A stretch of DNA of 64,000 nucleotides from Enterococcus viikkiensis (GCF_005405345.1 NZ_BJDW01000008.1:18252-82251), one strand, 5' to 3'; positions 7,156 to 17,845 are shown, counted from the first letter of the stretch. A program made the numbers and translations. Notes: generated by a model from the sequence alone, not told the origin.

Positions 7156-9747
7156 TTACTTCAAATACAATTTTGCAAGCGTACGACCGTTCGTGACGAG
7201 CATTTCCATTTTTCCATTATGAGCGTGAATAATCGTTTTAACAATACTCAAGCCAATACCTAATCCATTTTTCGAGTCCACCGGTACTTCACTGGTACTG
7301 GACAAATTATTTTGAATTTTTTGGAACTGCTTTAACGGGATCTCGCCCTGATTCTCCACTTGGAAAACCGTTTGCCCTGCCTCTTGATACACGCTCAATG
7401 ACACCGGCTGGTCTTGTTGACCATGACGCAACGCGTTTTCTACTAAATTAAACAGCGCCTGTTCAATCAAAATGGGATCCACTTGAATGAAAATCATCTC
7501 CTTTGGCAGCGCCACCTCAACCTGTCGATCAGGATACACCTTTTTCAAATGGTCATAGACCGCCTCTAGGATCTCTTCCACCGGTTCTGCGCTTTTATTT
7601 ACCTTCATCGTATCCATATTGATTCGAGTGATCGACAATAAATTCTCTACCATCCGAATTAGCCATTGCGCTTCACTTTGGATATCTTTCAGTAATTTTT
7701 TTTGGGTGGTTTTTTTCAGATCAACAGTGTCCTCTAATGTCTCTGCAATGCCAGAGATCGCGGTCAATGGACTGCGCAGATCATGTGAGACTGCTCGCAG
7801 TAAATTACTGCGGACCTTTTCTCGTTCATTCTCCAGTTCGATCTTTTCCTTTTCACTTTTTAAGTCCGTTTGTTCCAAGATCGCCGCCATTTGGGTCAAG
7901 ACCAACTTCAAATAATTCAACTGATCGTTTTCCAGCTCACGCTGCTTGCTGCGCTGAATCCCCAACACCGCTAACGTTTTCCCGCTGGCAATCACTGGCA
8001 GATAGAAGCCTTTCGCGCCAACTAATGTATCCGTCCCGTTGCCTGCCTCCGTCTGATTTTTGGCAGTCCAAAAAGCCACTGCCGCTTCTTCTTTACTGCT
8101 GAGGCAAGTGCTTTGACCAGTCGGAAAATGGACGCTTTTAACCTGTCCTTTGGAATCAAACAGCACCACCTCCCGCTCTAGCAGTCGAGCAAGATACGTA
8201 GAACTAATCTCAAAAATTTGTTGACGATTCTCGGCCAGAACATATTGCTTATTCAATTCATGGAGAATCTCCATTTGATGTTCCTTTTCCATTGCCGTCT
8301 CTGCTTGTTTTTTTAGTCGAACCATCAAATTGCTGATCATGATCGCGACGACGCACATCAGCACGAGCGTAAAGGGATAGCCCTGTTTGTAAACAGTCAA
8401 AGAATACAGTGGTTCGACGAAAAACCAGTTAAAAGACAAGACACTTAAAATCGACGCCAACGCGCTCCAAAAGTAACCTGAAGTCACGCGGGCCACCAAC
8501 AAAATGAAAAAAATATACATCAGCATCAGATTTTGATCGCCGACATGTAAGTATTGCATCAATTCTGCCACAATCGTTGCTAAAAACACGCCCCCTAAAG
8601 CAATAAACAGATCCTTTCCGCCGCCTTCGATTACTTTACGGGTTCTAAACCAGCAAGATGTCTTCACTTCTTGGAAAGGAATCAGATGCAGTTCGGTATC
8701 CGCCAACCGTTTCAACAATCGATCCTCTAAGTCTTCTGCGAAAATTTTTTCATACCACGGTTGCTGTAAATTTTTTCCCATGATAATATCCGTGACACCG
8801 GTCATTTTGGCATACTCCACGATAGTTTCGAAGCTGCCATCTTCTTCAATACTGATCACCTCCGCCCCAAGCTTCTCAGCCAAAGGAATCTTCGTCATCG
8901 ACGATTCTTGAGAACGAATTTGGATCACTACCCATTCCGTACCTAAGCCTTGTGCTAGTCGGGCGGTCCAACGGAGACATTTTTCCGTCATTCTAGGAAA
9001 CCCATTATCTACGATCGTCAGCAGCTTACTTTGAATTCGAAGCGTCTTCCCACTGAAACGATTGATATGGTCAGAAGCTCGTTGAATCGCTAAGCCCCGC
9101 AACTGATCCAATTTTTGTGGGATGAAAAAATTCTGTAAAGCCCGCTGCGCGTTGACATCTGAATAAATTTTCCCTTGCTCTAAGCGAGAAATCAATTCAT
9201 CCGGTTCGACATCAATCACTTTCAGGGTCGCCTGCTGAAAAAAAGTATCGGGAACCGTCTCTCTCACCTCGATACCGGTAACTTCTTCCACGATGTCATT
9301 CAAGCTTTCAATGTGCTGAACATTGACGGTAGTAAAAACATCGATTCCCGCATGAAGCAGCTCCTCTATGTCCTGATACCTTTTTCGATTTCGAGAGCCT
9401 TCCGCGTTCGTATGGGCCAGCTCATCAATCAAAACGATCTCAGGAGCTTGACGAATGATTTCATCGATATCGGGTTCGGTTAATACAATCTGCTTATACG
9501 GAATTTTTTTAGGCGGAATCTGAGGTAAACCTGCTAGCAACCGATTCGTCTCTGGTCGATCGTGAGGCTCGATATAGCCTACCACGACGTTTTTTCCCAT
9601 TAATAAAAGCTCATGGGCTTCTACCAGCATCCCGTACGTTTTTCCTACTCCCGCTGCAAAGCCGAAAAAGACCCGCAGCTTGCCGCGAGCGCCGTCACCA
9701 GCTGGCGCGCAGTCCGCCTGTTCTGGCTGGTGTTGCTTTCCATCCAT
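7156..9747 (-). CDS. kdpD: KdpD osmosensitive K+ channel sensor histidine kinase
   Basis: An 863-residue membrane sensor kinase. Order: KdpD N-terminal domain with Walker A-like GFAAGVGKT (29-37), a universal-stress-protein-like domain, a DUF4118 four-helix membrane domain around residues 380-470, a GAF-like region, then the HisKA H-box SHDLRSPL (His about 655) and HATPase with N box NLVENALRHG and G box NGLGIGLS. The frame extends 18 codons upstream, but ATG 9747 has AAGGGGG at good spacing and is the first codon before typical KdpD sequence. Senses K+ limitation or turgor, and in some Firmicutes the USP-like domain binds c-di-AMP. Confidence 0.94.
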   Translation of the reverse strand: MDGKQHQPEQADCAPAGDGARGKLRVFFGFAAGVGKTYGMLVEAHELLLMGKNVVVGYIEPHDRPETNRLLAGLPQIPPKKIPYKQIVLTEPDIDEIIRQAPEIVLIDELAHTNAEGSRNRKRYQDIEELLHAGIDVFTTVNVQHIESLNDIVEEVTGIEVRETVPDTFFQQATLKVIDVEPDELISRLEQGKIYSDVNAQRALQNFFIPQKLDQLRGLAIQRASDHINRFSGKTLRIQSKLLTIVDNGFPRMTEKCLRWTARLAQGLGTEWVVIQIRSQESSMTKIPLAEKLGAEVISIEEDGSFETIVEYAKMTGVTDIIMGKNLQQPWYEKIFAEDLEDRLLKRLADTELHLIPFQEVKTSCWFRTRKVIEGGGKDLFIALGGVFLATIVAELMQYLHVGDQNLMLMYIFFILLVARVTSGYFWSALASILSVLSFNWFFVEPLYSLTVYKQGYPFTLVLMCVVAIMISNLMVRLKKQAETAMEKEHQMEILHELNKQYVLAENRQQIFEISSTYLARLLEREVVLFDSKGQVKSVHFPTGQSTCLSSKEEAAVAFWTAKNQTEAGNGTDTLVGAKGFYLPVIASGKTLAVLGIQRSKQRELENDQLNYLKLVLTQMAAILEQTDLKSEKEKIELENEREKVRSNLLRAVSHDLRSPLTAISGIAETLEDTVDLKKTTQKKLLKDIQSEAQWLIRMVENLLSITRINMDTMKVNKSAEPVEEILEAVYDHLKKVYPDRQVEVALPKEMIFIQVDPILIEQALFNLVENALRHGQQDQPVSLSVYQEAGQTVFQVENQGEIPLKQFQKIQNNLSSTSEVPVDSKNGLGIGLSIVKTIIHAHNGKMEMLVTNGRTLAKLYLK

Positions 9748-9825
9748 CCTGCTGATCCCCCTTTTCTTTTTTCTAGCGATATAGAACAATTCTCTAACCA
9801 TTACTGACTAGAGAATCGTAGAAAG

Positions 9826-10362
9826 CTATTTTATTGGTATTATGCGGTCCAAAGCCAAATTCAAAGACAAGACATTCACGAAACGCCGCTGTGAAAGCCA
9901 ATCCTTCTGGCTATTTTTTTCTATTATAACATGGATCTTAGCAGGATTCGTCTGACGCTCTTTGGCGACCCGATCGACTTGGAACTTCGCTGCTGCTACG
10001 CTGATATCAGGATCGACGCCACTGGCTGACGCCGTGACTAAATCATTTGGTACTTGTTTTTCAGTTGGATTTTCTTGCAATTGTTGCTTAGTCCGATTGG
10101 CAACTTTTTTCTCTTGTTCTGTGGAAAGCGGCGATAGCTGACTGACTTTTTCAGGTCTGCCAGAAAAATAACTCGGCTGATCAAAATTTTGACCAATCAG
10201 CTTTGACCCAACGGTTTGTCCTTTAACAATTACTTGACTGCCATTGGCTTGCTGAGAAAAAAATAATTGTCCTAAACCCGTAACCAATGCGGTATAAAGC
10301 CCTCCGAAAACCAATAAGCTTAACAACAGAAAACGCAAGCTACTGGCGATACTTTTTTTCAT
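9826..10362 (-). CDS. kdpC: KdpC, potassium-transporting ATPase C chain
   Basis: A 178-residue single-span subunit of the KdpFABC complex. One N-terminal TM (about 10-32) is followed by an extracytoplasmic domain with the family signature QPSYFSGRP and VTASASGVDPDIS near residue 110. KdpC stabilises the complex and is needed for K+ transport. It is 12 bp downstream of kdpB and 79 bp upstream of the kdpD start. Length is slightly below the E. coli protein (190) but complete. Confidence 0.95.
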   Translation of the reverse strand: MKKSIASSLRFLLLSLLVFGGLYTALVTGLGQLFFSQQANGSQVIVKGQTVGSKLIGQNFDQPSYFSGRPEKVSQLSPLSTEQEKKVANRTKQQLQENPTEKQVPNDLVTASASGVDPDISVAAAKFQVDRVAKERQTNPAKIHVIIEKNSQKDWLSQRRFVNVLSLNLALDRIIPIK

Positions 10363-10374
10363 CGTCTAGTCCTC

Positions 10375-12405
10375 CTATAAAATAATCAGTGAAAGAAGCA
10401 GGTCGATCACTTTGATAAAGATAAAAGGTGCTACAATTCCACCTAACCCATAAATCAATAAATTGTGGCGTAAAATTTGGCTAGCGGGTTTTTCCTTATA
10501 GTCTACCCCTTTTAACGCTAAAGGAATCAATGCGACGATCACCAGCGCATTGTAGATCACGGCTGAAAGAATCGCGGTCAATGGGCTCCCTAACGCCATA
10601 ATGTTCAACCGCTCTAGTTGGGGATAGATACCGTAAAACAATACTGGAATGACCGCGAAATATTTCGCGATATCATTGGCGATACTAAAGGTCGTCAACG
10701 CCCCCCGGGTCATCAACAGCTGCTTTCCGATACGAACAACTTGCAATAATTTCGTTGGACTTGAATCCAGATCAATCATATTGCCTGCTTCTTTTGCTGC
10801 TTGAGTTCCCGTATTCATTGCCATTGCTACATCAGCCTGAGCCAATGCGGGAGCATCATTGGTCCCATCACCAGTCATCGCAACCAAGTGACCCTTTTCT
10901 TGGTATTGGCGAATCAGATCCATTTTATTTTCTGGTGTCGCTTCAGCTAGAAAATCATCGACCCCCGCTTCAGCGGCGATCGCCGCAGCAGTCAGAGGAT
11001 TATCCCCGGTGATCATAATTGTTTTGATGCCCATTTCTCGCATATCTGAGAATTTTTCTTTGACGCCGTTTTTCACGATATCTTTCAAATAGACCACCCC
11101 CATTACCTGCTGATTCTTAATAACCACCAAGGGAGTCCCTCCGGCACGAGCGATTTTTGCGACTATTTCGTCACACTCTGCCGGATAATTTCCGGCTTGA
11201 CTGAGTACATATTTTTTAATGGTATCCGCGGCGCCTTTACGTATTTCATCGCCCCGGTAGTCGATCCCACTCATGCGGGTCTTTGCGCTAAAATCAATAA
11301 ATTTAACTTCCGACTGTTGAAATTCTCGTTCCCGCAAATCAAATCGTTCCTTCGCTAAAATCACGATACTACGCCCTTCCGCCGTTTCATCTGCCAATGA
11401 CGATAATTGTGCGGCATCGGCTAGTGCTTTTTCACTGACACCATTTATGGGTAAAAATTCGCTGGCTCGGCGATTCCCCAAAGTAATGGTTCCTGTTTTG
11501 TCTAGTAAAAGCACATCCACGTCGCCGGCTGCTTCGATCGCTCGGCCGCTCATGGCGATAACATTCTCCTTTGTCAAACGACTCATGCCAGCAATCCCGA
11601 TAGACGAGATCAATGCTCCAATCGTTGTCGGCGCCAAACAAATCAACAGTGCGATCACGATTATCAATGACAGCGCACCGCCTTTTCCAGAAAGCTGACT
11701 GCTGAACTCGGTAAAGGCGACAAGCGTGATAGCGACCGTAAGAAAAATAATCGTCAAGGTAATCAGAAAAATCTGTAATCCAATTTCATTAGGTGTTTTC
11801 TTCCGTTGGGTTCCTTCGACCATCGCGATCATTTTATCTAAAAAGGAATGCCCATTCTCCGAAGTGACACGAATCACCAAATAGTCAGAAACAACCGTCG
11901 TTCCGCCTGTAACAGCACTGCGATCCCCTCCAGATTCTCGGATCACTGGCGCAGATTCCCCTGTAATGGCACTTTCATCCACGGAAGCTGCACCTTCAAT
12001 CACGTCACCATCAGCGGGAATCTGTTCTCCAGAACGAACGTAGACTAGGTCCCCGCGCTTCAAATCTGAAGAACGCAGCTCTATGAAATTTTCCTCTTTA
12101 ATGTCAGAAAGATTCATGATCTTATAGGTCATAACTTCCTTCTTCGCTTGCTTCAAACTGTCCGCCTGAGCTTTTCCTCGGCCTTCTGCCACCGCCTCCG
12201 CAAAGTTCGCAAATAACAGCGTCAGCCATAAAAAGACGGTGACCGATAGGCTGAACCATAGAGGCACGCCCGTCTGGTAAAAACATAAGATCGTTGTCAC
12301 GATCGCACCTAGATAGACGATGAACATGACGGGATTTCTAATTTGTTGACGCGGATCTAATTTTCTAAACGCCTGTTTCGCTGCCCACAAATATATTTTT
12401 TTCAT
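10375..12405 (-). CDS. kdpB: KdpB, P-type ATPase catalytic subunit of the K+ pump
   Basis: A 676-residue P-type ATPase that energises K+ uptake through KdpA. The TGES motif of the actuator domain is at about 148-151, the phosphorylated Asp in DKTGT is at residue 302, and the hinge motif TGDNPLTAA plus [12 protein letters not shown] lie in the P domain. About seven TM segments are visible, and the [14 protein letters not shown] helix is the conserved KdpB membrane motif. Normal length. Operon member between kdpA (15 bp) and kdpC (12 bp). Confidence 0.96.
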   Translation of the reverse strand: MKKIYLWAAKQAFRKLDPRQQIRNPVMFIVYLGAIVTTILCFYQTGVPLWFSLSVTVFLWLTLLFANFAEAVAEGRGKAQADSLKQAKKEVMTYKIMNLSDIKEENFIELRSSDLKRGDLVYVRSGEQIPADGDVIEGAASVDESAITGESAPVIRESGGDRSAVTGGTTVVSDYLVIRVTSENGHSFLDKMIAMVEGTQRKKTPNEIGLQIFLITLTIIFLTVAITLVAFTEFSSQLSGKGGALSLIIVIALLICLAPTTIGALISSIGIAGMSRLTKENVIAMSGRAIEAAGDVDVLLLDKTGTITLGNRRASEFLPINGVSEKALADAAQLSSLADETAEGRSIVILAKERFDLREREFQQSEVKFIDFSAKTRMSGIDYRGDEIRKGAADTIKKYVLSQAGNYPAECDEIVAKIARAGGTPLVVIKNQQVMGVVYLKDIVKNGVKEKFSDMREMGIKTIMITGDNPLTAAAIAAEAGVDDFLAEATPENKMDLIRQYQEKGHLVAMTGDGTNDAPALAQADVAMAMNTGTQAAKEAGNMIDLDSSPTKLLQVVRIGKQLLMTRGALTTFSIANDIAKYFAVIPVLFYGIYPQLERLNIMALGSPLTAILSAVIYNALVIVALIPLALKGVDYKEKPASQILRHNLLIYGLGGIVAPFIFIKVIDLLLSLIIL

Positions 12406-12420
12406 TTCTACTCGCTCCCT

Positions 12421-14097
12421 TTACTTAAATGTAAAAAATTCGGCAATTGGTCCCAACGCCATCGCTGGTAAAAAGCTCAAGGCACCGATCACTAAAATCA
12501 CAATGATCAGCATCGACACAAAAGTCGGACTAACAGTCGACAAGGTACCAGAACTTAGTGCTGCTCGTTTCTTCCCACCCATATTCTCCGCCAATAATAA
12601 AATAGCAACGATGGGTACAAATCTTGAAACCCACATCATGAGACTACCGATTAGATTCAGATAAGTTGTGTCTGCCAATAAACCGCCAAAGGCACTGCCG
12701 TTATTATTTCCCAATGACGTCGCTCCATAAAGCAACTCACTAAAAGCATGAGGTCCACGATTAGTCAGCCAGCTTAAAACTTCCGGATGCAGTACCAGAG
12801 CCATTGTGCCAAATAATGTTAGCATCAAGGGCGTCAAAATAACTAAGCTCGCCATTTTGATGTCAAAGGCATCGATTTTTTTACCCAAATACTCCGGTGT
12901 CCGACCGACTAACAATCCTGCGATAAAAACGGCCAATAAAATAAATGCCAACATGCCATATAGTCCGCTACCGACTCCACCAAATATAATCTCTCCCAGC
13001 TGCATCAAAAACATTGGGATCGCTCCGCCAAAAGGTGTGAAGCTATCCAACATGGCGTTAACCGAGCCATTGGAAGCGGCAGTCGTCCCGATCGCCCACA
13101 AACTGGACCAGCCCACTCCAAAGCGGACTTCCTTTCCTTCCAAGTTCGTTGATCCCAACACATGAGCAAATTGCGGACCATAATATTCGCTAAAGGCTAC
13201 TCCAATGAAAGCCAGCGACACAAAAAATACTGACACGATCAAAATTGTACGGCCTTGTTTCCACTCCTTCACCCAAAAGCCAAAAGTAAAAATTAAAGCC
13301 ACCGGAATTAAGAGGATCGCTAAGTTTTCTAAAAAGTTCGTCATAAGCGTTGGATTTTCAAAAGGGTACGCCGAATTGGCACCGAAAAAGCCACCGCCAT
13401 TCGTTCCTAATTGCTTGATTGCCACTTGACTAGCTACCGGACCAAGATACAGCCAGAGATTTTTTCCTTCTAAACTCTGATAGGTCTGCCCTGTTTGAAA
13501 CGTCTGGACTGTCCCTTGAGAAATCAATACCAGGGCTAAAATAAGGGAAAGCGGCAATAAAATATAGACCAAGCTACGGGTTACGTCTTGCCAAAAATTT
13601 CCCAGCAAACGTTTCTTTGTTTGCACGAGTCCCCGCAGAAATGCGGATAATACCGCAATTCCTACTGCTGCGGAAACAAAATTTTGTACCGTCAGCCCAA
13701 ACATTTGCGCCGTATTAGACAGTGTAGTCTCGCCGGCATAAGCCTGCCAATTCGTATTCGTCACGAAGCTCACTGCGGTATTTAATGCTAAAGGCAGTGA
13801 CAAATTTTTTACTTCACTGCCGCCTGGTAGCCAATGCTGTGTCATTAAGATCACTATCAGCAGGATCAAAGAAAAAACACTCAGCAGGATCACGTTTAAA
13901 ATATAGCGCCCCGCAGTCATCTCTTTTTGACTAAGTGGGCCGATTATTTTATAAAAGAACCGTTCCAGCGGCTGAAGAACACGAGCGCCTCGTGGAGGGG
14001 TGCCTTGCATTACTTTTTTGATGTACCAACCTAATGGCGCTGCCAAAATTATTAGAATTGCTAAGAAAAATAAACCTTGATAGATAACACTACTCAT
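12421..14097 (-). CDS. kdpA: KdpA, potassium-binding and translocating subunit
   Basis: A 558-residue polytopic subunit with about ten TM segments, related to SKT-type K+ transporters. The selectivity-filter repeats are recognisable, for example VTNTNWQAY, GTNGGGFFGANSAYPFENPT and the SLGNNNGSAFGG loop. KdpA carries K+ across the membrane under ATP hydrolysis by KdpB. Its ATG overlaps the last codons of the small kdpF frame, indicating coupled translation. Length is the family norm. Confidence 0.96.
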   Translation of the reverse strand: MSSVIYQGLFFLAILIILAAPLGWYIKKVMQGTPPRGARVLQPLERFFYKIIGPLSQKEMTAGRYILNVILLSVFSLILLIVILMTQHWLPGGSEVKNLSLPLALNTAVSFVTNTNWQAYAGETTLSNTAQMFGLTVQNFVSAAVGIAVLSAFLRGLVQTKKRLLGNFWQDVTRSLVYILLPLSLILALVLISQGTVQTFQTGQTYQSLEGKNLWLYLGPVASQVAIKQLGTNGGGFFGANSAYPFENPTLMTNFLENLAILLIPVALIFTFGFWVKEWKQGRTILIVSVFFVSLAFIGVAFSEYYGPQFAHVLGSTNLEGKEVRFGVGWSSLWAIGTTAASNGSVNAMLDSFTPFGGAIPMFLMQLGEIIFGGVGSGLYGMLAFILLAVFIAGLLVGRTPEYLGKKIDAFDIKMASLVILTPLMLTLFGTMALVLHPEVLSWLTNRGPHAFSELLYGATSLGNNNGSAFGGLLADTTYLNLIGSLMMWVSRFVPIVAILLLAENMGGKKRAALSSGTLSTVSPTFVSMLIIVILVIGALSFLPAMALGPIAEFFTFK

Positions 14098-14173
14098 AAG
14101 CTTTCCCCCTAAACAAGCACCAAAAAAGATAGACCATTAATAAAAAACCAATCATCCCTAAAATAATCATCAT
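14090..14173 (-). CDS. kdpF: KdpF small membrane subunit (27 codons)
   Basis: A 27-codon ORF, too short for most gene finders: MMIILGMIGFLLMVYLFW followed by a short basic tail and a TAG stop. It is a single hydrophobic helix with C-terminal Arg/Lys, matching KdpF in size, hydropathy and position immediately before kdpA, whose start it overlaps by 8 bp in another frame. A GAGGAG ribosome site lies 5-6 nt upstream. KdpF stabilises the KdpFABC complex. Assignment rests on position and hydropathy rather than on strong residue conservation. Confidence 0.85.
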   Translation of the reverse strand: MMIILGMIGFLLMVYLFWCLFRGKAYE

Positions 14174-14229
14174 ATGACTCCTCTTCCTTTCCCAATGAAG
14201 CTCTTTCTTACAACCAAAGCATAAAAAAA

Positions 14230-14288
14230 AAGACCTAAAGATAGTGTGAAACTTGAAGCAATTTCTTTACACGATCTTTATAGGTCTT
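14230..14288 (-). promoter_or_regulatory. Large inverted repeat plus U-tract in the kdp leader
   Basis: Read on the minus strand, AAGACCTATAAAGAT ... GTGTAAAGAAA pairs imperfectly with TTTCACAC ... ATCTTTAGGTCTT, followed by nine Ts, about 55 nt before kdpF. It has the shape of an intrinsic terminator or attenuator, or of a large dyad operator for KdpE. It lies downstream of the separate terminator of the VOC gene, so it belongs to the kdp leader. Confidence 0.55.
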
Positions 14289-14304
14289 GAATGTTGAAAA
14301 ACAA
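14277..14304 (-). promoter_or_regulatory. Candidate kdp promoter
   Basis: Minus strand TTGTTT, 16-bp spacer, TATAAA. The -10 lies inside the left arm of the leader inverted repeat, so a protein bound to the dyad could control initiation. Match to consensus is moderate. Confidence 0.35.
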
Positions 14305-14348
14305 CCGCCAAGCCCTGATTCATCTGCGGCTTAACGGTTGTTTTTTTT
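14300..14348. terminator. Terminator of the VOC gene
   Basis: AACAACCG ... AAGCC paired with GGCTT ... CGGTTGTT, T-tracts on both sides; reads through on the minus strand after the VOC stop codon. Confidence 0.8.
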
Positions 14349-14748
14349 AAGGCATCTTCATCCAAACTGGCTCAAACTGATTACCGTCAGGATCCACGAC
14401 TTCTAAACTAAACATTTGATCTTCTTGCATCCCCATTTCAACAGAATGATAACTGCCACCATTAGCTTTCGCAGCTTCCGCGATTTTTTTTACCACTGCT
14501 GGACTTTCTACTGAAAAAGCTGTTAGGGTTCCGCTTTGTGTCTGTGTGTCTGCGATCTTCTTCCCTTTCAAAAATAAATTATAAAAATCGTACTCTAACA
14601 ACATAATCCAAAAATTATCGTCCCAAACCATGGAGCTAGAGCGCTCATTGGAAAACTCTTCGTTTTTCTTAAATCCTAGCTTTTCATAAAATTCTGTGGA
14701 GGCCTGCACATCTTTCACGGGGTAATTAACAAATACCATTGTTGTCAT
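14347..14748 (-). CDS. VOC (glyoxalase/bleomycin-resistance) superfamily protein
   Basis: A 133-residue single-domain vicinal-oxygen-chelate protein: MTTMVFVNYPVKDVQAS starts the first beta-alpha-beta module (FYEKLGFKKNEEF) and LEVVDPDGNQFEPVWMK ends the second, typical of the PhnB/YaeR-like branch. The frame is open 61 codons upstream, but the ATG at 14748 has TTGGAGTG upstream and begins the conserved fold. Members bind metals and act as lyases, dioxygenases or antibiotic-binding proteins; the actual role here is unknown. Monocistronic. Confidence 0.85.
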   Translation of the reverse strand: MTTMVFVNYPVKDVQASTEFYEKLGFKKNEEFSNERSSSMVWDDNFWIMLLEYDFYNLFLKGKKIADTQTQSGTLTAFSVESPAVVKKIAEAAKANGGSYHSVEMGMQEDQMFSLEVVDPDGNQFEPVWMKMP

Positions 14749-14992
14749 CTTTTTCACTCCAATCAAATTTTCGTTTAGTATGAACTGCTCCCGCAAAAAA
14801 GGCAACGAAAACGATTGCATAAAAGTGAATGGCCGATTTATGAGGCGGAAAAAAATACTTCTGCTTGGCTTAGCCCTCTTTATGGCGGGATCATTCGTCC
14901 ATCGACGCACTACTGGCAAGCTGGCTTTCACTATTTTCTGCTACTTCCAAAAAATTGACGGTGCGGGACAAGCAAGTGAACCGTTTAAGTTG

Positions 14993-15031
14993 AAAAAAAG
15001 ATGGACCCCTTTAAGGGGTCCATCTTTTTTC
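14993..15031. terminator. Terminator after the phospho-beta-glucosidase gene
   Basis: A 17-bp perfect stem AAAGATGGACCCCTT/AAGGGGTCCATCTTT, with A- and T-tracts; it works on the minus strand for the GH1 gene. Confidence 0.92.
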
Positions 15032-16453
<1,422 letters not shown>

Positions 16454-16504
16454 TTACTCTTCCTCACTTATCTTAAAATTTAGCGTTTTTGCATTCTAAA
16501 CGTC

Positions 16505-16556
16505 AAAAACCTGCCAACAAATAAACGTTCTGAACGTTCCATTTGTTACCAGGTTT
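16505..16556 (-). terminator. Leader terminator controlled by antitermination
   Basis: On the minus strand AAACCTGGTAACAAAT ... ATTTGTTGGCAGGTTTTT forms a long stem with an inner AACGTTC/GAACGTT loop stem. It lies between promoter and start codon of the glucosidase gene; its 5' arm shares AAACC with the RAT hairpin, so the two structures exclude each other. Confidence 0.85.
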
Positions 16557-16581
16557 AGCTTGCTAAATGCAATCACTATCC
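16552..16581 (-). promoter_or_regulatory. RAT (ribonucleic antiterminator) for a BglG/LicT-type protein
   Basis: The 30-nt minus-strand element begins GGATAGTGATTGCATTTAG and ends CAAGCTAAACC. It matches the BglG/SacY/LicT RAT layout: GGAT at the 5' end, a stem with asymmetric internal loops, and AAACC overlapping the terminator arm. When bound by the antiterminator protein it should block the terminator at 16505-16556. No antiterminator gene is in the window. Confidence 0.8.
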
Positions 16582-16598
16582 ATTTTCTTTCTACAAAA

Positions 16599-16628
16599 AT
16601 TATAGCACTTTGTCTGCAGCGAAAGCAA
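16599..16628 (-). promoter_or_regulatory. Promoter of the phospho-beta-glucosidase gene
   Basis: Minus-strand TTGCTT, 18-bp spacer, perfect TATAAT. The RAT begins about 18 nt after the -10, so it lies at the very start of the transcript. Confidence 0.7.
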
Positions 16629-16637
16629 CCGCTTTCC
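16624..16637 (-). promoter_or_regulatory. cre-like site (CcpA)
   Basis: Minus-strand GGAAAGCGGTTGCT overlaps the -35 box and matches the catabolite-responsive element core (AARCGNWWWC) with a few deviations. It suggests glucose repression of the glucosidase gene. Confidence 0.5.
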
Positions 16638-16744
16638 GCATCAAAAAAACAAACTATTCGGTGTTTCATATAGTTATTTAATTCATGCTATAGGAACCCC
16701 TATTTGTAAATCAATCGTTCCTAGTATCACCAAAAGTTCAGTCG

Positions 16745-16780
16745 ACACTCCTCCCGTAATCAGGAGGAGTGTATTTTTTT
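16745..16780 (+). terminator. Orphan intrinsic terminator
   Basis: A perfect 10-bp stem ACACTCCTCC/GGAGGAGTGT with an 8-nt loop and ATTTTTTT tail on the plus strand. No plus-strand gene lies upstream, so it may end a small RNA or attenuate the following phosphatase gene. Confidence 0.75.
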
Positions 16781-16937
16781 ATTTTATTAAAAAGATTTGG
16801 TTTGGACGTTTCCCGATTTTAACAGGCTATCTATAAGGCTTTTCTTTAATTAGCATTTAATCTTCCCTTTTTAAATTTTGATGCGCTTTCATTTTTTATT
16901 TGCTAGTATTGAGTTAATGAATCCACGGAGGACAAAA

Positions 16938-17531
16938 ATGAAGAAAAAATTATTTTTAATGCGTCATGGAGAAACGTTGTTTAATCAATTAAAAAAAGTT
17001 CAAGGAGCTTGTGATTCCCCTTTAACCGAAAAAGGAATTCAGCAAGCAAGACGGGCGAAGGATTATTTCAAAGAGAACAACATCGCTTTCGATCACCTTT
17101 ACTCATCTACCCAAGAACGAGCCAGCGATACTTTGGAAATCGTTTCTGACAGTCAAAATTATCAGCGGCTCAAAGCGTTGAAAGAGATGGGCTTTGGTTC
17201 TTTTGAAGGCGAGCAGCAATTCTTACAGCCACAAGGGCAGGAATATTTTGACTCTTTTTATGTACAATTTGGCGGCGAATCGATGGTTCAGGTGCAAACA
17301 AGAATGACCAAAGCCCTTCACCAAATCATGAAGCAAGACGATCATCACATAGTACTAGCGGTCTCTCATAACGGTGCTTGTATTAGCTTCTTACAGACGA
17401 TTTGGCAAAAGGAGAAGCCTAAATTAATCCGCTCATTTCCTAATTGTACGATTTTCACTTTGACTTACGAAGATCAGCAATTTCAACTGGAAGATATCAT
17501 TGATCCAGCGACAAATTTAAGTATTCTATAG
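16938..17531 (+). CDS. Histidine phosphatase family protein (phosphoglycerate mutase-like)
   Basis: A 197-residue cytoplasmic enzyme of the phosphoglycerate-mutase-like branch. The catalytic motif LMRHGETLFN is at residues 7-16, with RHG His as phosphoacceptor, and the second His lies in AVSHNGAC near residue 140. Start 16938 is chosen for GGAGG upstream; the frame opens 20 codons earlier. Such proteins are usually broad phosphatases (GpmB/PhoE/CobC-like) rather than glycolytic mutases. Substrate unknown. It is monocistronic. Confidence 0.87.
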   Translation: MKKKLFLMRHGETLFNQLKKVQGACDSPLTEKGIQQARRAKDYFKENNIAFDHLYSSTQERASDTLEIVSDSQNYQRLKALKEMGFGSFEGEQQFLQPQGQEYFDSFYVQFGGESMVQVQTRMTKALHQIMKQDDHHIVLAVSHNGACISFLQTIWQKEKPKLIRSFPNCTIFTLTYEDQQFQLEDIIDPATNLSIL

Positions 17532-17845
17532 AAAAAGCAGTGCTCGTACCCCTTCGATACTAACGATCATTTTCGTTTTTACCTGTTGGTTTCCTGACGC
17601 CTTATGGGTAGCCTTCAAATTAAAATGAATGCCAAATAAAGCAATCAATGTCATTGAAAATGAAACTATTTTTCCCAATGCTGCCAAGTGTTTCTTAGAG
17701 CATCTATTGGCAACGCCTCAATAAGAAATTCCTTCTAGTCCATTGACCACTGGCTGGAAAGGGGTTTCACTTCCAAGACAAATTCTTCGTACTTTTGATT
17801 GCTTCGCTGTACAATAAATGTATTACATTCAAAGGAGTGTCACCT
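17532..17845. other. Intergenic stretch, no convincing gene
   Basis: About 310 bp. A minus-strand open stretch near 17530-17655 encodes a 42-codon hydrophobic-then-basic peptide, but no ribosome site or homologue is recognised. The promoter of the YcaC-like gene must lie at the right end. Confidence 0.3.

Noticed and set aside
7737..8102. 121-codon ORF opposite kdpD
   Set aside because: Shadow of the kdpD coding strand, no ribosome site and unnatural composition.
12806..13165. 119-codon ORF opposite kdpA
   Set aside because: Antisense shadow of a strongly conserved membrane protein.
14230..14288. c-di-AMP (ydaO) riboswitch in the kdp leader
   Set aside because: The segment is too short and lacks the conserved ydaO core; kept only as an unexplained inverted repeat.
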